The position numbers and the translations under genes were made by a program. A model generated the notes under the pieces. The model made no database searches. It worked only from the letters and a program-made list of their open reading frames with translations, and was not told the origin of the DNA. Shown piece after piece: positions 21,568-32,298 of a DNA stretch of 44,784 nt. Position 1 is the first letter of the stretch; every line of letters starts with the position of its first letter. The DNA is from a virus. The DNA lies in IMG/VR virus record IMGVR_UViG_3300031951_000329, positions 1-44,784 of that record. One strand, given 5' to 3'.

Positions 21568-23259
21568 ATGGAAATATTTAAAGTCAATAGGATATCCTTT
21601 AGTCAGATGTATTCTGATGTTAGGGAGTATCTTACAAGTACATTTCAACAATCGGCTGAAGTATTCAGCCCAGCAAGTGCGTACGGTCAAATACTGTCCG
21701 TAGTTCTTGACATGGGTAAGCTTATTTTATACTATATTGAGGACAGTATTACTGAACTTAATATTTATACCGCCACACGCGACATTTCTATTAAAAGTTT
21801 AGCCAGAATTGCTGGTCACAACCCTACTCGTGCTATCTCAGCAAACGGTACTCTTATTTTATCTTATAGCGGAGAACAAATTGATATGTATGGTAATACT
21901 GTAATCATACCAAATTACACAAGAATGGTTAATGATGCTACGGGATTACCTTATCTTATAGTTTTAAACACAGAAGAAACTCGTCTTGAACTTGTTGCTA
22001 AAAAATCTATTGAAGTTAAACTATTCCAAGGTGAAGTTGAGTCTCAACAAGTAACTGGAACTGGGTTACCTCTTCAATCATATTCTGTTAATCCTAAAAG
22101 AGGTTATCAAGTTGACAATGGATTTGTTAACGTTTATGTGAATAATGAAAAATGGAAAGTTTATGATTCTATTTATGATATTCCGTATGAAGCAAAAGGT
22201 GTAGTTGTTAAGACAGGTATTAACGGTGGTCTTGATACTTACTTTGGTAATTCATACTTTGGAAGTATTCCTGCATTAGGTTCTACTATTAGAATTGAGT
22301 ATTTAACCAATGCTGGTAATGCTGGTAACATTTTTGACAATAGCCAACCAAAGTTTTCATTTGCTGATGATGGATTTGATTTAGCAGGTGATACGGTAGA
22401 TCTTAATACTGCCTTAAATGTAAGAGTTGGCCTACCTATTAACTTTGGTGCTGACAGCGAACCTGTTTATTTAACTCGTATACTTGCTCCTAAAACGAGT
22501 CGTGCGTATGTCTTAGCAAATGCGGATAATTATGTTTACTTCTTAGAGAAGTTTAATATGTTTAGTGTAATTGATGCATTTAGTTCTTTCAATGATAACG
22601 ATCTTACTGATGATAATGTAGTTTACCTATTCCTTATACCTGATGTAAATAAACGTAAACCGTCAAATGCAGATTATTTTAACATACCTCTTAATTTATT
22701 CTTATTATCAACAGAAGAGAAGAATAAGATATATGATCTTATAGAACAAAGCGGTCAAAAAATTCTAACAACAGTTGTTAAGATTGTTGATCCTATTGTT
22801 AAAAAATATGTAGTAAACATTAGTGTTCGTTCTTTTGAAGGATACAGCAAAGACGTTATTCGTCAATCTATAGTCTCAAAATGTTCGGATTATTTTTTAA
22901 AGAATCGTCGTAGAGACAAGATTCCAAAATCTGATTTGGTTTCTATTATTGAAAGTGTAGCTGGTGTTGACTCAGTTAACGTTTGGTTTGTATGTGAAGA
23001 AAATGAAGTTTTCAAATCTGATCCTGCAAATGCTGAGGCTGCACCTAAAGGTCTTGATGAATATGGAGATGTACTTATTGGCCGTGGTGAATATGCTCTT
23101 ATTCGTGGAGGTTGGAATGATCGTACAGGTTTTACATATTATGATTCAACAGATGCTTCTAAACCTGGAAGTATAAACGTGGTATTTGGTAAAGATTCAG
23201 AAAACACATTAAACATGGAACTTCACCGAATTAACATTGATGCAATAAAAAATACGTAA
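21568..23259 (+). CDS. gp6: gp6-like (baseplate J-like) wedge protein
   Basis: The 563-aa length is somewhat shorter than T4 gp6 (660 aa). It opens with a helical region (QILSVVLDMGKLILYYIEDS, then LNIYTATRDISIKSLARIAG) typical of the baseplate J/gp6 family. A beta domain with repeated strands follows (GYQVDNGFVNVYVNNEKW, IRIEYLTNAGNAGNIF), then a C-terminal helix-rich part containing KKYVVNISVRSFEG and IIESVAGVDSVNVWF. gp6 forms the inner wedge ring that drives baseplate opening. It sits directly after gp25, as in many contractile systems. Confidence 0.85.
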   Translation: MEIFKVNRISFSQMYSDVREYLTSTFQQSAEVFSPASAYGQILSVVLDMGKLILYYIEDSITELNIYTATRDISIKSLARIAGHNPTRAISANGTLILSYSGEQIDMYGNTVIIPNYTRMVNDATGLPYLIVLNTEETRLELVAKKSIEVKLFQGEVESQQVTGTGLPLQSYSVNPKRGYQVDNGFVNVYVNNEKWKVYDSIYDIPYEAKGVVVKTGINGGLDTYFGNSYFGSIPALGSTIRIEYLTNAGNAGNIFDNSQPKFSFADDGFDLAGDTVDLNTALNVRVGLPINFGADSEPVYLTRILAPKTSRAYVLANADNYVYFLEKFNMFSVIDAFSSFNDNDLTDDNVVYLFLIPDVNKRKPSNADYFNIPLNLFLLSTEEKNKIYDLIEQSGQKILTTVVKIVDPIVKKYVVNISVRSFEGYSKDVIRQSIVSKCSDYFLKNRRRDKIPKSDLVSIIESVAGVDSVNVWFVCEENEVFKSDPANAEAAPKGLDEYGDVLIGRGEYALIRGGWNDRTGFTYYDSTDASKPGSINVVFGKDSENTLNMELHRINIDAIKNT

Positions 23260-23260
23260 G

Positions 23261-23530
23261 ATGGCAGAACCAAGAGAAGGTAAGTATTTAACTCGAGAGA
23301 GCTATTACCAATATATGATACATATTCAAGATGATTTAAAAAATACTGGGTATGACTGGAGAAATAACTTGTTTAGAAAGTCTTTTTCTACTTATTTATT
23401 ATCAGATCCTAAAAGAGAAGGAATCTTAATCGAACTTCAAAAAATGATGGTTTATATGATTGACCGAGTAAGCATGATTAAAAAAGCTATGAATTACACG
23501 GTTGATAAAAACTACAAATATCTTAACTAA
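23261..23530 (+). CDS. Hypothetical wedge-associated protein, 89 aa
   Basis: This small, aromatic- and Lys/Arg-rich, mostly helical protein (MAEPREGKYLTRESYYQYMI, ending NYTVDKNYKYLN) has no membrane segment and no metal motif. It starts 1 nt after the gp6 stop codon, and its own TAA overlaps the ATG of the giant gene by one base. It is therefore locked in a wedge-gene operon. The family is not recognised; a wedge connector is a contextual guess. Confidence 0.8.
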   Translation: MAEPREGKYLTRESYYQYMIHIQDDLKNTGYDWRNNLFRKSFSTYLLSDPKREGILIELQKMMVYMIDRVSMIKKAMNYTVDKNYKYLN

Positions 23531-26500
23531 TGTTATTAAACAGACAATTTAAAGTTTTTAACAAAAGCGGAAATAACATTAACTCTACGGAGATTTTACC
23601 TATTACCGCAACTGTTATAGATCCTACTGGTGCAGGCCAAGGTGGTGAAATCCGTGTGTACACTGATTACGCTGGAACTATGCAGTATGTACAGATTGTC
23701 AATCCAGGTATAAATTATAGTTCAGATACTTATGTAAATTTTGAAACTCGCCCTATCATTAATAAACGATGGGACAGTGATTCAGCTTGTTTAGGATTAA
23801 GTGTGCTGGGAGAAATTACTTCTTTTAATTTTGCCGGAGATCCAACTTCAGTGTATAATACATTAGGCTGGCCGATTGTTGCTAATACAATTAGCAATTC
23901 ATGTTATCTCCCACCTGTTTCTGCAGGATTAATTGAATCTGAAAATATTTTCATAATTGAAAAAATCTTGGATTCAAATGGAAACACTTCATATGTTTTA
24001 CCAAGAATTGATCTTTACACACAACCTGTGCAAAGTGTTGTGACTAATGGATCTTCTGCTACATTAGAAGTTGAAAACTATCAATCTACAGGTATAGTAA
24101 ACGCTGTAAACTCTTTTGTTATTACAGGAATTAGTCCTGCGGTAATTAGTCAGTTATCTACTAATATGACCGTGTTAGGTAATGGAATATTATCTAACAC
24201 ACTTATATTAGAAATTAATGTAATACTTGGAGAAATTACTTTAAGTAGACCTTCTACAAGTATAGGCATAACAAATACATATGATTTTTATATTCCACAT
24301 AACTTAAAAGTAGGTTCTCCTATTAATGTGTATGGTGGTCCATTGGCTGGATCTTATACAGTTACACAAGTTCTTCCGTATAAATTTTCATTTGACACAC
24401 TTATATCAACAACAGTTGTGCCAATTTCATATGCAGCTATTCCACAGTTTGAGGCAAGAATAAGAACAGGAACAGATCCTGAATGGTTTTTATATGAAGT
24501 AGAATACGGGGTAGATTATCCAACGATTAAGAAATCGCAAACTATTATATTTACGTTAGATTCATCTGACCCATATTCATTACCCGATGCTATTATTCAA
24601 CAGTCTAATAATCTAGGACCTAACGGTGAAATTATTCGCCAGGTGTTTGAACCTAATTTACTTAAAGCGCCTTTACAAATTAATTTTGGTTTACAAGCTG
24701 ATGTTGAGGGTGTTTATGCAGGACAACTTGAAATTGTTGATGTAACGTATGTAAATAAAGAAACTATTCTATTTTCATTAAACATTGAAGGTGAAATAGT
24801 TGCTGAGGATGAACGTCTAGGTTCTATGCTTGAAAACTTAGGACGTGATATTACAACAGACCAAGAACTTATACTTAGAGATTCTGATGTTAATGAAGAT
24901 AATCCTGACTACATTTTACTTAACGAAAAACGAAAAGAGATGCTTCTCCAAGGAGACCAGATCTGGCCGTATGTTGGTGCATATAAAGGTTTAGTCAATA
25001 TTATAAATTGGTTTGGTTATTATGATATAAGAATTAAAGAATACTGGCTAAACGTAAATGTTGATGATGCTTATTATAATAAGTACAGACAAGTTCCTAT
25101 TGCGTTTCAACTTAAAGATAAAACTGCAAGTGGAGAACAAATTGGTTTACTACCAAGTAAACACTATAAGAAATCAAATCTATTTGGACTTTTTTATGAT
25201 ATCGTAAGAGACTCTGCTCAAGTTGATGAGTACGGTATTCCTGTAACAGAAGATGCTTTTGCATATACTAATGAAGAAGTCTTAATCAAGTTATTTGCAC
25301 TTAAAGGATATCTTAAACAAAAATTCCTTCCACTAAATACAAGAATTGTTGATATTACTGGTGAAGGTGTTTATTATGAAAGATATGCAGTTAATACTTG
25401 GAATGATAGAACTGATAGACATTTAATTAATGCAGGTAAACGATTAAACTTTACAAATACACAAAGATCTCAAATTGTAGATCTTAGACCTTATAATGCA
25501 AACGGCGGACTGTTAACTCCTGAAGTTACAGATTCATTATCTATTTATGCTGATTCATACGACATTAGTGATGTTATCATTACTTACGGTGGAAGTGGAT
25601 TTTTTGGGGAAATTCCTTTAATAACTTTCCCAGGTTCTGCTTTACAACAAGCAAGAGGTGAATGTAAAGTTCGTGCTGAGGCTGCACCCTTTCCTATTCC
25701 TATAACCGGTGCAATCCCAGGTATAAATTTTCAAGTTGGTGATATCATAACTCTTAAAGGAGGTACTTATGATGTACCTATAAGACTTGAAGTTGCTGGT
25801 GTTAATTTAGGAGGTGGTGTTACTGACTATGTTATAAATGCTGGTCCTCAACAAGGAAGCAACTACCGTTCATTGCCTACAACGTTTGCACAGTCAACTG
25901 TTTTACGCCCGGTTGGAAATCAATATGAAATTCCATTAGGAGCTATTGGATTTACTATAGATGCATCACAAATTTCATTTGAAGTTGAAGAAGTTACTTT
26001 ATATGATAAAGGATTGAGTTACGGCGTTTATCCTACTATTCAGTTTTTATGGAACTCTCCTTTAGGCGTTTCTCCAACAGGAACCTTAGTATTAACGAAA
26101 AAGACTTCTTCACCTGTAAGCTATTTTAGTGATAGTGAAAGTGTTAAGAAATACAGTGATTCTGCCAACATTCCAATTGGTGCAATCGTTGACTTAAATA
26201 CCTCTTTTGATGTAACTTGGGACGAATTGCCGTTTCCTTGGTTAACTTTCACTGGAAGTAATAATGCAACATTAAAAGCATACGGAACTTTATTACCGAG
26301 TGGTGGTGGAAATATTACTGCGGTAGAAATTATTAATCCTGGAAGTGGTTATAATTATGCGCCAGTGATTAAAGTTGCTGGTGGTGGAGGCTATGGAGCA
26401 ACGTTTTCATCACAAATAAGAGATGGCAAACTAAACATTGTAGAATATACTGTATCTAATGTTGGTACATGGGGCGGTGGTAATGATCTACTTACGTTAT

Positions 26501-29500
26501 CTCCAAGTATTCCTGTCGGTGGATTATCTGCTATCAGTATTGGTAGAATTGTTAAAGGTTTAGGATTACCTGAAGGTACTGTAATTGGAAACATTATAGG
26601 TAATGACATCTATTTAGAAAAATATGATGCAAGCGTAATCTTTTCAACAATACAAGTTGGTGCAAAAATATATGTTCATCAAGGCGTTGGAGTAACTTTT
26701 GGCGGATTTGGATATACGTCTGAACCTTTAGTTTACACAAGCGGTGGTCATACAACTGTTATGTATACTTGGGATGAATTAGGTAGAGCTGACTTTTATC
26801 AAATGGAATGGAAAGCTACATTAACAAGTCCTACTGACCCTACACGAGTTTTTCAATATAGATCTGGAGTAAATACCATTGACGAATTAATTCGTCATAC
26901 TGTGATTTTACCTTACACTGGAAAATACACAATAGAACTTGATGTATATGACACAACAAATAGTAAGTCAAATAACATAAAACGTGATGCTGTTGAAGTA
27001 TATGTTCCAGAAGCTGATTTTGCTTTCATCAGTAAAAACGTTGATGATTCCAAAGATACTTGGGATGAATTTGCACAAATACAAGCACAAGGTCTTAATC
27101 CTTCATTAGCACAAATACAAGCTAACGTACCTATTGATGCGCCTAATCCAATTAGATATGATTGGGACAATGCAAATAGCAGTTGGGTTAACATAACGTT
27201 TAATCCTACACGTTGGATGGATTGCGATGTTAACTGGGATACCCTAGTTGTGACTGATTTATCGGATGTTAATAATCCATCGTTCCCGCCATGTAATGAA
27301 ATCGAGGTCCTTCAAATATCCTCTCGAGATCTTGCAGAAGGTGTTGTGTTAAGCTATTCTGATAATGCATCTGCATTTCCTTCAGTTAATCCTACGATTG
27401 TAGTTGCAGGTCAAATAATTAGACAACCGTTAGATCCTTCATATGATCCAACTGATTGGATTTATATTCGCAGAGACGGAGTCATATATCAGTTAGAAGT
27501 TATATCCGCAGATTATTCTGTTCCAGGACAAACTTCTATTGAACTTGCTGTTAAACCTCCTCAAGCATTTATTGCAAGTCCTAGTACATGGGAAGTTCTT
27601 AGAGAAATAGAAGGAACAGTTGCGGTAAAAGGAAATCAAATTTATGATGAAACTACTAATCCAAATGGATTTAAAACTGGTGAATATCTTGTACTAACAA
27701 AAGAGGGGTCAACTCCTATTTCTAGTAGAAATGTTATTCGTAGTAAAGATCCTGATGATATTTTTGAAATTGCCGGTGCTGCAGGTAGTACTATTCTTAA
27801 TAAGAAAGGCGCTTATGGTAGAATTTATAAAGTAAGAGATAATAATTACTTAAACGGAAATCTTAATTGGTCAAATAATGTAACTGCGGTAGATCCACTT
27901 GGATTTACATTTACAGGATTTGGTGCGCCAGGACCTGCATCTTTTATTAATGTGCCTCAAACTTCTGCATCAGGTGGAGGTGTAAACTCTATGTGGAACA
28001 TTGACATAGATGTATTAGGCAATTATACAATTACATTAGCAAATGGCGGCAGCGGGTTTTCTATTGCTGAAACCGTATTTATTGATGCAACAGCTATCGG
28101 TGGAGTTCCAGGGTTTAATGATATTACAATAACTGTAAATAACACAGTTTCTGAGTCTGCTTGGATGTACATAAATACAACTCCTAATGATCCAGAAAAA
28201 AGTGATCATATTGGTCAATTAGTTTTTAACACTAAGCAGTTAACTTGTAATCCTATAGATGAAATTCGTCCCGGGTTTACAAGAATGCGTTTATACGTAT
28301 ATGACGGTGTACAAGAAATTTATACACAAGTGTTTAGAACTAAACATGCTTACTTAAATACAAGTAGTACTACATCTATATTCCAAATGTGGAATGCTGA
28401 ATATTATACGATTGATGTGATAGGTTTAAATGGAGGTGAATTAAATGAACTGAATACTCAGCTTAATACATTCTATAATAATGGAAATTCTATTTATTTA
28501 GAATATGAATATGATGACTTTACAACTCGTCAACGCTGGGCGCAAGATTTTAATACAGATTTAACTATTATACCTGACTATAATTCATTTCCTCCTGCTG
28601 GTGCATTTTCTAATGCAACTAACTTTGGTCCTGCTTATGAAGTTGATAATCGTAATTGGTTTTATGATCATGGGATAGTTGGAAATAGTTATTCTATGAA
28701 AATACTTAACACAGGTACTTGGAAAGGTGGAGTAGGCACTTTATTAACTCTTGATGATAATAATCTTGAGCTGTATAGAAGTGATACATATTTCCATGCT
28801 TGCCAACAAAGGTTTGATGAAGATTACGCCGAAAGACATTTAGGTACTCGAGTTCAAACATGGGAAAACTATGAAGAGCTTACTTGGGATACTTTTAGTG
28901 GAAATACGTTTGACACGCTTGATTATGTAGATAATTTATGGTGCGGATATGTTATTGATACAGTTGACACAAATGGAGGTATAAAGTTTAATGAATTACC
29001 TACATTTAATTTTGTAGGTATAGTTGGAGGAATGAGTGATTCAGAAAAATTTGCACAAGCACTTTGGGAACTTAATAATTCTGATAATCCTGGAATTAGT
29101 AAATTTAACTATGGGTTATATAGTGCAACAAATAATTCTTTATTGTACATTGATGCAAACTATGTTAATGATAACTATTTTACTGCGCTAACCGGCGGAT
29201 TTCAATATATAGGAAAAACTAAGATAAACACATATCTTGTGCCTGATGGTGTTTTTTATGAAAACAGTGTAACAATTACAAATGGAGATGTTTTATATTC
29301 TCCTCTTGTTGAACCTGCATCAAAAGTTACTTCAATAGCACCAGCATTTTCAATAGATCCGCTATTAACAAACTATAATGTTACTTATCTAAATAAGAAT
29401 ATTCCTAAGAAAGGTTCTTTTGTTGCAAATGGTGTTTCTGGGAGCTACCGTTTAAAAAATATACAAGGATTACATGAAGGTGTAATCAGAGTAGGTGAAG

Positions 29501-30390
29501 TAGTGTCTGGTGTTAACTTACCTGTTGCTCCAGCAATACCTGCTACAGTTTTAGAAATCTTTGCAATTAACGGAATGGTTCGTGAAATTGTTCTTAGTCA
29601 ACCATTAAGTGGAAATGTAACAAATGGAAGTTATGTAATTGAGCAAATAACACTTCCTAATGCAACAATTACAATACCGTTTTTATCTAACGGATTAACA
29701 CAAAATGATATTCAGATATTTGCGTTTGCAACAAATCCAAGTGTAGATAACTTAGGTTATTTAGTAGGAACTAATGGAGTTACATTCTTACCTCCACAAA
29801 ATCCTAGCGCCACTATTAACACATCAATAGCACATACATATCCAATGAATAATTTTTATCAATGGTTTGGGTTTGGTGATAATAAAGTAGGATCATTTGA
29901 ATATGGATTACAACAGTTCTTAACCAAGTATCGTTATGCTCAAACTTATATAAATTTAGGTACAGCTCCTTGGGGTGTTCCAGGTTGGTACCCTGCGGAT
30001 AATTTACCTTACAAGTATTCTTATACTAATGATCCAATATTTAGCAATTATCTAGAAGCAAAATCACAATCTGAAAGATTGCCGTATGCAAGAGCTATTG
30101 GTGGATCGTATACGTGGGATGAAACAAGAATTGGTAAATATGTAACCAAAATTCCGTCTGGTAGTTCTGTAATGTTATCAGCAGAAGCAAGTGATATGGT
30201 TGGTAAGACAGGATATCTTTGGAAATTAAAAGACGGAAATATTACCCTTGCTGAAACTATTGATAGCCGTATGTTATGGACATTTGATTACACAGGCGCT
30301 TTTGATGTTGAACTAACTATCACAGATACAAATGGTAATCAAAAAACACAATCTAAAAAGTCATTCTTAAACGTATATGAAGCAAGATAA
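23530..30390 (+). CDS. Giant baseplate wedge/fibre protein (2286 aa) with GSGY-type and PKD-like modules
   Basis: The position directly behind gp6 is that of T4 gp7 (1032 aa), but this protein is more than twice as long. Repeated 'NPGSGY..P.i' elements, typical of phage tail beta-modules, occur near residues 57-65, 684, 932-942, 1057 and 1506 (for example VEIINPGSGYNYAPVIKVAG). Two stretches look like Ig/PKD folds: about 1070-1165 (YTGKYTIELDVYDTTNSKSN) and the C-terminus, about 2190-2286 (YTGAFDVELTITDTNGNQK). A Trp-Asp motif (TWDE or close variants) recurs at about 896, 1081, 1179, 1786 and 2195. The middle (about 425-640) is more helical and may hold the true wedge part (WPYVGAYKGLVNIINWFGYY). 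No signal peptide. Confidence 0.85.
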   Translation: MLLNRQFKVFNKSGNNINSTEILPITATVIDPTGAGQGGEIRVYTDYAGTMQYVQIVNPGINYSSDTYVNFETRPIINKRWDSDSACLGLSVLGEITSFNFAGDPTSVYNTLGWPIVANTISNSCYLPPVSAGLIESENIFIIEKILDSNGNTSYVLPRIDLYTQPVQSVVTNGSSATLEVENYQSTGIVNAVNSFVITGISPAVISQLSTNMTVLGNGILSNTLILEINVILGEITLSRPSTSIGITNTYDFYIPHNLKVGSPINVYGGPLAGSYTVTQVLPYKFSFDTLISTTVVPISYAAIPQFEARIRTGTDPEWFLYEVEYGVDYPTIKKSQTIIFTLDSSDPYSLPDAIIQQSNNLGPNGEIIRQVFEPNLLKAPLQINFGLQADVEGVYAGQLEIVDVTYVNKETILFSLNIEGEIVAEDERLGSMLENLGRDITTDQELILRDSDVNEDNPDYILLNEKRKEMLLQGDQIWPYVGAYKGLVNIINWFGYYDIRIKEYWLNVNVDDAYYNKYRQVPIAFQLKDKTASGEQIGLLPSKHYKKSNLFGLFYDIVRDSAQVDEYGIPVTEDAFAYTNEEVLIKLFALKGYLKQKFLPLNTRIVDITGEGVYYERYAVNTWNDRTDRHLINAGKRLNFTNTQRSQIVDLRPYNANGGLLTPEVTDSLSIYADSYDISDVIITYGGSGFFGEIPLITFPGSALQQARGECKVRAEAAPFPIPITGAIPGINFQVGDIITLKGGTYDVPIRLEVAGVNLGGGVTDYVINAGPQQGSNYRSLPTTFAQSTVLRPVGNQYEIPLGAIGFTIDASQISFEVEEVTLYDKGLSYGVYPTIQFLWNSPLGVSPTGTLVLTKKTSSPVSYFSDSESVKKYSDSANIPIGAIVDLNTSFDVTWDELPFPWLTFTGSNNATLKAYGTLLPSGGGNITAVEIINPGSGYNYAPVIKVAGGGGYGATFSSQIRDGKLNIVEYTVSNVGTWGGGNDLLTLSPSIPVGGLSAISIGRIVKGLGLPEGTVIGNIIGNDIYLEKYDASVIFSTIQVGAKIYVHQGVGVTFGGFGYTSEPLVYTSGGHTTVMYTWDELGRADFYQMEWKATLTSPTDPTRVFQYRSGVNTIDELIRHTVILPYTGKYTIELDVYDTTNSKSNNIKRDAVEVYVPEADFAFISKNVDDSKDTWDEFAQIQAQGLNPSLAQIQANVPIDAPNPIRYDWDNANSSWVNITFNPTRWMDCDVNWDTLVVTDLSDVNNPSFPPCNEIEVLQISSRDLAEGVVLSYSDNASAFPSVNPTIVVAGQIIRQPLDPSYDPTDWIYIRRDGVIYQLEVISADYSVPGQTSIELAVKPPQAFIASPSTWEVLREIEGTVAVKGNQIYDETTNPNGFKTGEYLVLTKEGSTPISSRNVIRSKDPDDIFEIAGAAGSTILNKKGAYGRIYKVRDNNYLNGNLNWSNNVTAVDPLGFTFTGFGAPGPASFINVPQTSASGGGVNSMWNIDIDVLGNYTITLANGGSGFSIAETVFIDATAIGGVPGFNDITITVNNTVSESAWMYINTTPNDPEKSDHIGQLVFNTKQLTCNPIDEIRPGFTRMRLYVYDGVQEIYTQVFRTKHAYLNTSSTTSIFQMWNAEYYTIDVIGLNGGELNELNTQLNTFYNNGNSIYLEYEYDDFTTRQRWAQDFNTDLTIIPDYNSFPPAGAFSNATNFGPAYEVDNRNWFYDHGIVGNSYSMKILNTGTWKGGVGTLLTLDDNNLELYRSDTYFHACQQRFDEDYAERHLGTRVQTWENYEELTWDTFSGNTFDTLDYVDNLWCGYVIDTVDTNGGIKFNELPTFNFVGIVGGMSDSEKFAQALWELNNSDNPGISKFNYGLYSATNNSLLYIDANYVNDNYFTALTGGFQYIGKTKINTYLVPDGVFYENSVTITNGDVLYSPLVEPASKVTSIAPAFSIDPLLTNYNVTYLNKNIPKKGSFVANGVSGSYRLKNIQGLHEGVIRVGEVVSGVNLPVAPAIPATVLEIFAINGMVREIVLSQPLSGNVTNGSYVIEQITLPNATITIPFLSNGLTQNDIQIFAFATNPSVDNLGYLVGTNGVTFLPPQNPSATINTSIAHTYPMNNFYQWFGFGDNKVGSFEYGLQQFLTKYRYAQTYINLGTAPWGVPGWYPADNLPYKYSYTNDPIFSNYLEAKSQSERLPYARAIGGSYTWDETRIGKYVTKIPSGSSVMLSAEASDMVGKTGYLWKLKDGNITLAETIDSRMLWTFDYTGAFDVELTITDTNGNQKTQSKKSFLNVYEAR

Positions 30391-31744
30391 CAGAAATAGC
30401 ATTTCAGTAATTCAAAGAAATCTTGATGAGGCTTTACGAGTTAATCCTATTGAGGATGGCAATACTCCGCTTAATGATCCAAATCAAGGATATATGTATA
30501 CGTCAGAAATAAATGATCCTGACTATACAGATGCATATAAGTTTATAGTAAATAGCATTTTTTCAAACAAAACTAAAACAGGTAATAACAACTATTATCA
30601 GATTACTGTTACTTATGAAGTAACAGATAATGGTGCATATGGAGGTTTATTTGGTAATAACTTGATAAAAGTTGGTGATACATTTGTCTTAAAAGATGAT
30701 TTAATGCAAGACTTTAACTGGGTGAAAGGTTCTGTTATTGCAATAACCAATGTAAGTTTAAATTCAACTAATGCACCAATTATTGAATACACGTATACTT
30801 TATCATGTGCAATTTCAGAAGGACTTACTAATAGATTGCCTCAAGGTGTTTTAGCTGCTGGGGATGTAATGTTTTATACTGATAGAAGAGTCTTTGTTGA
30901 AAAAGATGATAGCGCACCTATTAACTTATTATCATCAATTAAAAATGGGAAAGTTTTGTTTTCGTGGGACGATCCTACAAATAAAGCGGTTAAGTATAAC
31001 TTTACATTTAGGTTAGAAGATAATTCATATAATAATGGTATAACAACAATATGTGGAAATTCATATAACTTTAATGGTAATGTACAAGCAAAGTTAAATT
31101 CATTAGGAGCAATTCAATATGTTAAAATAATTGATCCAGGTAAGGATATAGCTTGGCAATTTGAGATTCCGAATGTAATAACAAGTACACTTGGAGTTAC
31201 TCCACCTGTCATAACCTTCTATAATGATAGCTGTGGAAGTTTGGGTATTAAAGAATGTCAAATCGTTGAAGTTACTGCCGTAAATGCAAGCACGGTTACT
31301 TGTAAATTTAAAGACATTTCTACTTTTATGTTTGGCAGCGGTGGTGCTTTTTGGCCACGAGTTTATGTAGACTTATACCAAAATAAAAATTTAGGTGATC
31401 AAACTTGGTTAGACGTAATAAATGGTTCTGTTGGAGAATATTACGATGTTAATATTAAATGGGATAGTTCTTTTAGTTATAACAGTCTTTCTGACGCGCA
31501 AGCTGATTTAGTAGGTAAAAGATTCAAAGCACACACAGGTGTATATGTGGTAAGTGCTGGTTTAAATATGAATAAAGAACCAAAAATCTTTTGTGATAAA
31601 TATATTGAAAATACAAAAAATGTAATAGACGCAGGTAATTTTCCTACTCCAGGCACATATTACTGGAAAGTTGCATCTATCTTTGATTGTAATGAAAAAT
31701 CTTATACTGAATGGAGTCAAGAAGTCAAGTTGATAATACCGTAA
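30377..31744 (+). CDS. Virion structural protein, 455 aa, partner of the giant wedge protein
   Basis: The beta-rich protein (MKQDNRNSISVIQRNLDEAL...) contains an Ig/Fn3-like middle (KVLFSWDDPTNKAVKYNFTF) and the same strand-then-'DPG' element as the giant (IQYVKIIDPGKDIAWQFEIP). The C-terminus again reads like an Fn3 end strand (PGTYYWKVASIFDCNEKSYT). It overlaps the giant gene by 14 nt, which suggests coupled translation and a joint structure. It could occupy the place of T4 gp8, but I see no direct similarity to that protein. Confidence 0.75.
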   Translation: MKQDNRNSISVIQRNLDEALRVNPIEDGNTPLNDPNQGYMYTSEINDPDYTDAYKFIVNSIFSNKTKTGNNNYYQITVTYEVTDNGAYGGLFGNNLIKVGDTFVLKDDLMQDFNWVKGSVIAITNVSLNSTNAPIIEYTYTLSCAISEGLTNRLPQGVLAAGDVMFYTDRRVFVEKDDSAPINLLSSIKNGKVLFSWDDPTNKAVKYNFTFRLEDNSYNNGITTICGNSYNFNGNVQAKLNSLGAIQYVKIIDPGKDIAWQFEIPNVITSTLGVTPPVITFYNDSCGSLGIKECQIVEVTAVNASTVTCKFKDISTFMFGSGGAFWPRVYVDLYQNKNLGDQTWLDVINGSVGEYYDVNIKWDSSFSYNSLSDAQADLVGKRFKAHTGVYVVSAGLNMNKEPKIFCDKYIENTKNVIDAGNFPTPGTYYWKVASIFDCNEKSYTEWSQEVKLIIP

Positions 31745-32295
31745 ATGAGGTAACTATTAAAGGAAAGAAATCTGTTAAACTTGCAGTTTTTGATCTTGAT
31801 GATACTCTTATCATTTCAGCAGCAATGATACAAGTTCTTGACGTCAAAACAGGAAGAGTTATAAAATCATTAACTCCCGCAGAATTTAACTTTTTTAAAC
31901 CCAATAAGAAGACCTCATTATCCTTTAGTGAATTTGAAGATTTTGAAATCTTAAAGAAATCCAAATTCATTGTAGAAATTCTTGATAAATTACTTGCTTA
32001 CTATAAAAGTGGTGTTCACGTGTCAATTTTAACTGCTAGATCAAACAGTGATATGATTCGTAAATTCTTTTTAGTAAATGGAATTGATATACACCCTGAA
32101 CTCTGTATTGCTGTAAATGATGCCCGCTATGGTTTCACTGGCAATATTGCACAAAGAAAAAAAGAAGCTTTGCATGGTCTTGTAGACCAAGGTTATTCTG
32201 ACTTTATTTTCTTTGATGATAATCATGAAAATCTCGAGTTAGCAAAAGAGATTGAAAAAGAGAAAGACGTTAAAGTTAAAACCGTAAAAGTTTAA
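31711..32295 (+). CDS. HAD-superfamily phosphatase
   Basis: In this 194-aa protein motif I is VFDLDDTLI (D28, D30), motif II is VSILTAR (T108), a basic motif lies near RKKEA (K150/K151), and motif III is FIFFDDN (D169, D170). All four catalytic elements are present, so it should be an active Mg-dependent phosphohydrolase. The cap region is small and the substrate unknown. Phage relatives include polynucleotide 3'-phosphatases and nucleotidases. The ATG at 31711 is the only in-frame Met before motif I, so a 34-nt overlap with the preceding structural gene is accepted. It begins the enzyme island. Confidence 0.9.
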   Translation: MESRSQVDNTVNEVTIKGKKSVKLAVFDLDDTLIISAAMIQVLDVKTGRVIKSLTPAEFNFFKPNKKTSLSFSEFEDFEILKKSKFIVEILDKLLAYYKSGVHVSILTARSNSDMIRKFFLVNGIDIHPELCIAVNDARYGFTGNIAQRKKEALHGLVDQGYSDFIFFDDNHENLELAKEIEKEKDVKVKTVKV

Positions 32296-32298
32296 CAT

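Noticed and set aside
29940-29960. TATATAAAT-like sequence inside the giant gene as a promoter
   Set aside because: It lies within coding sequence far from any gene start; it shows that such boxes also arise by chance in this AT-rich DNA.
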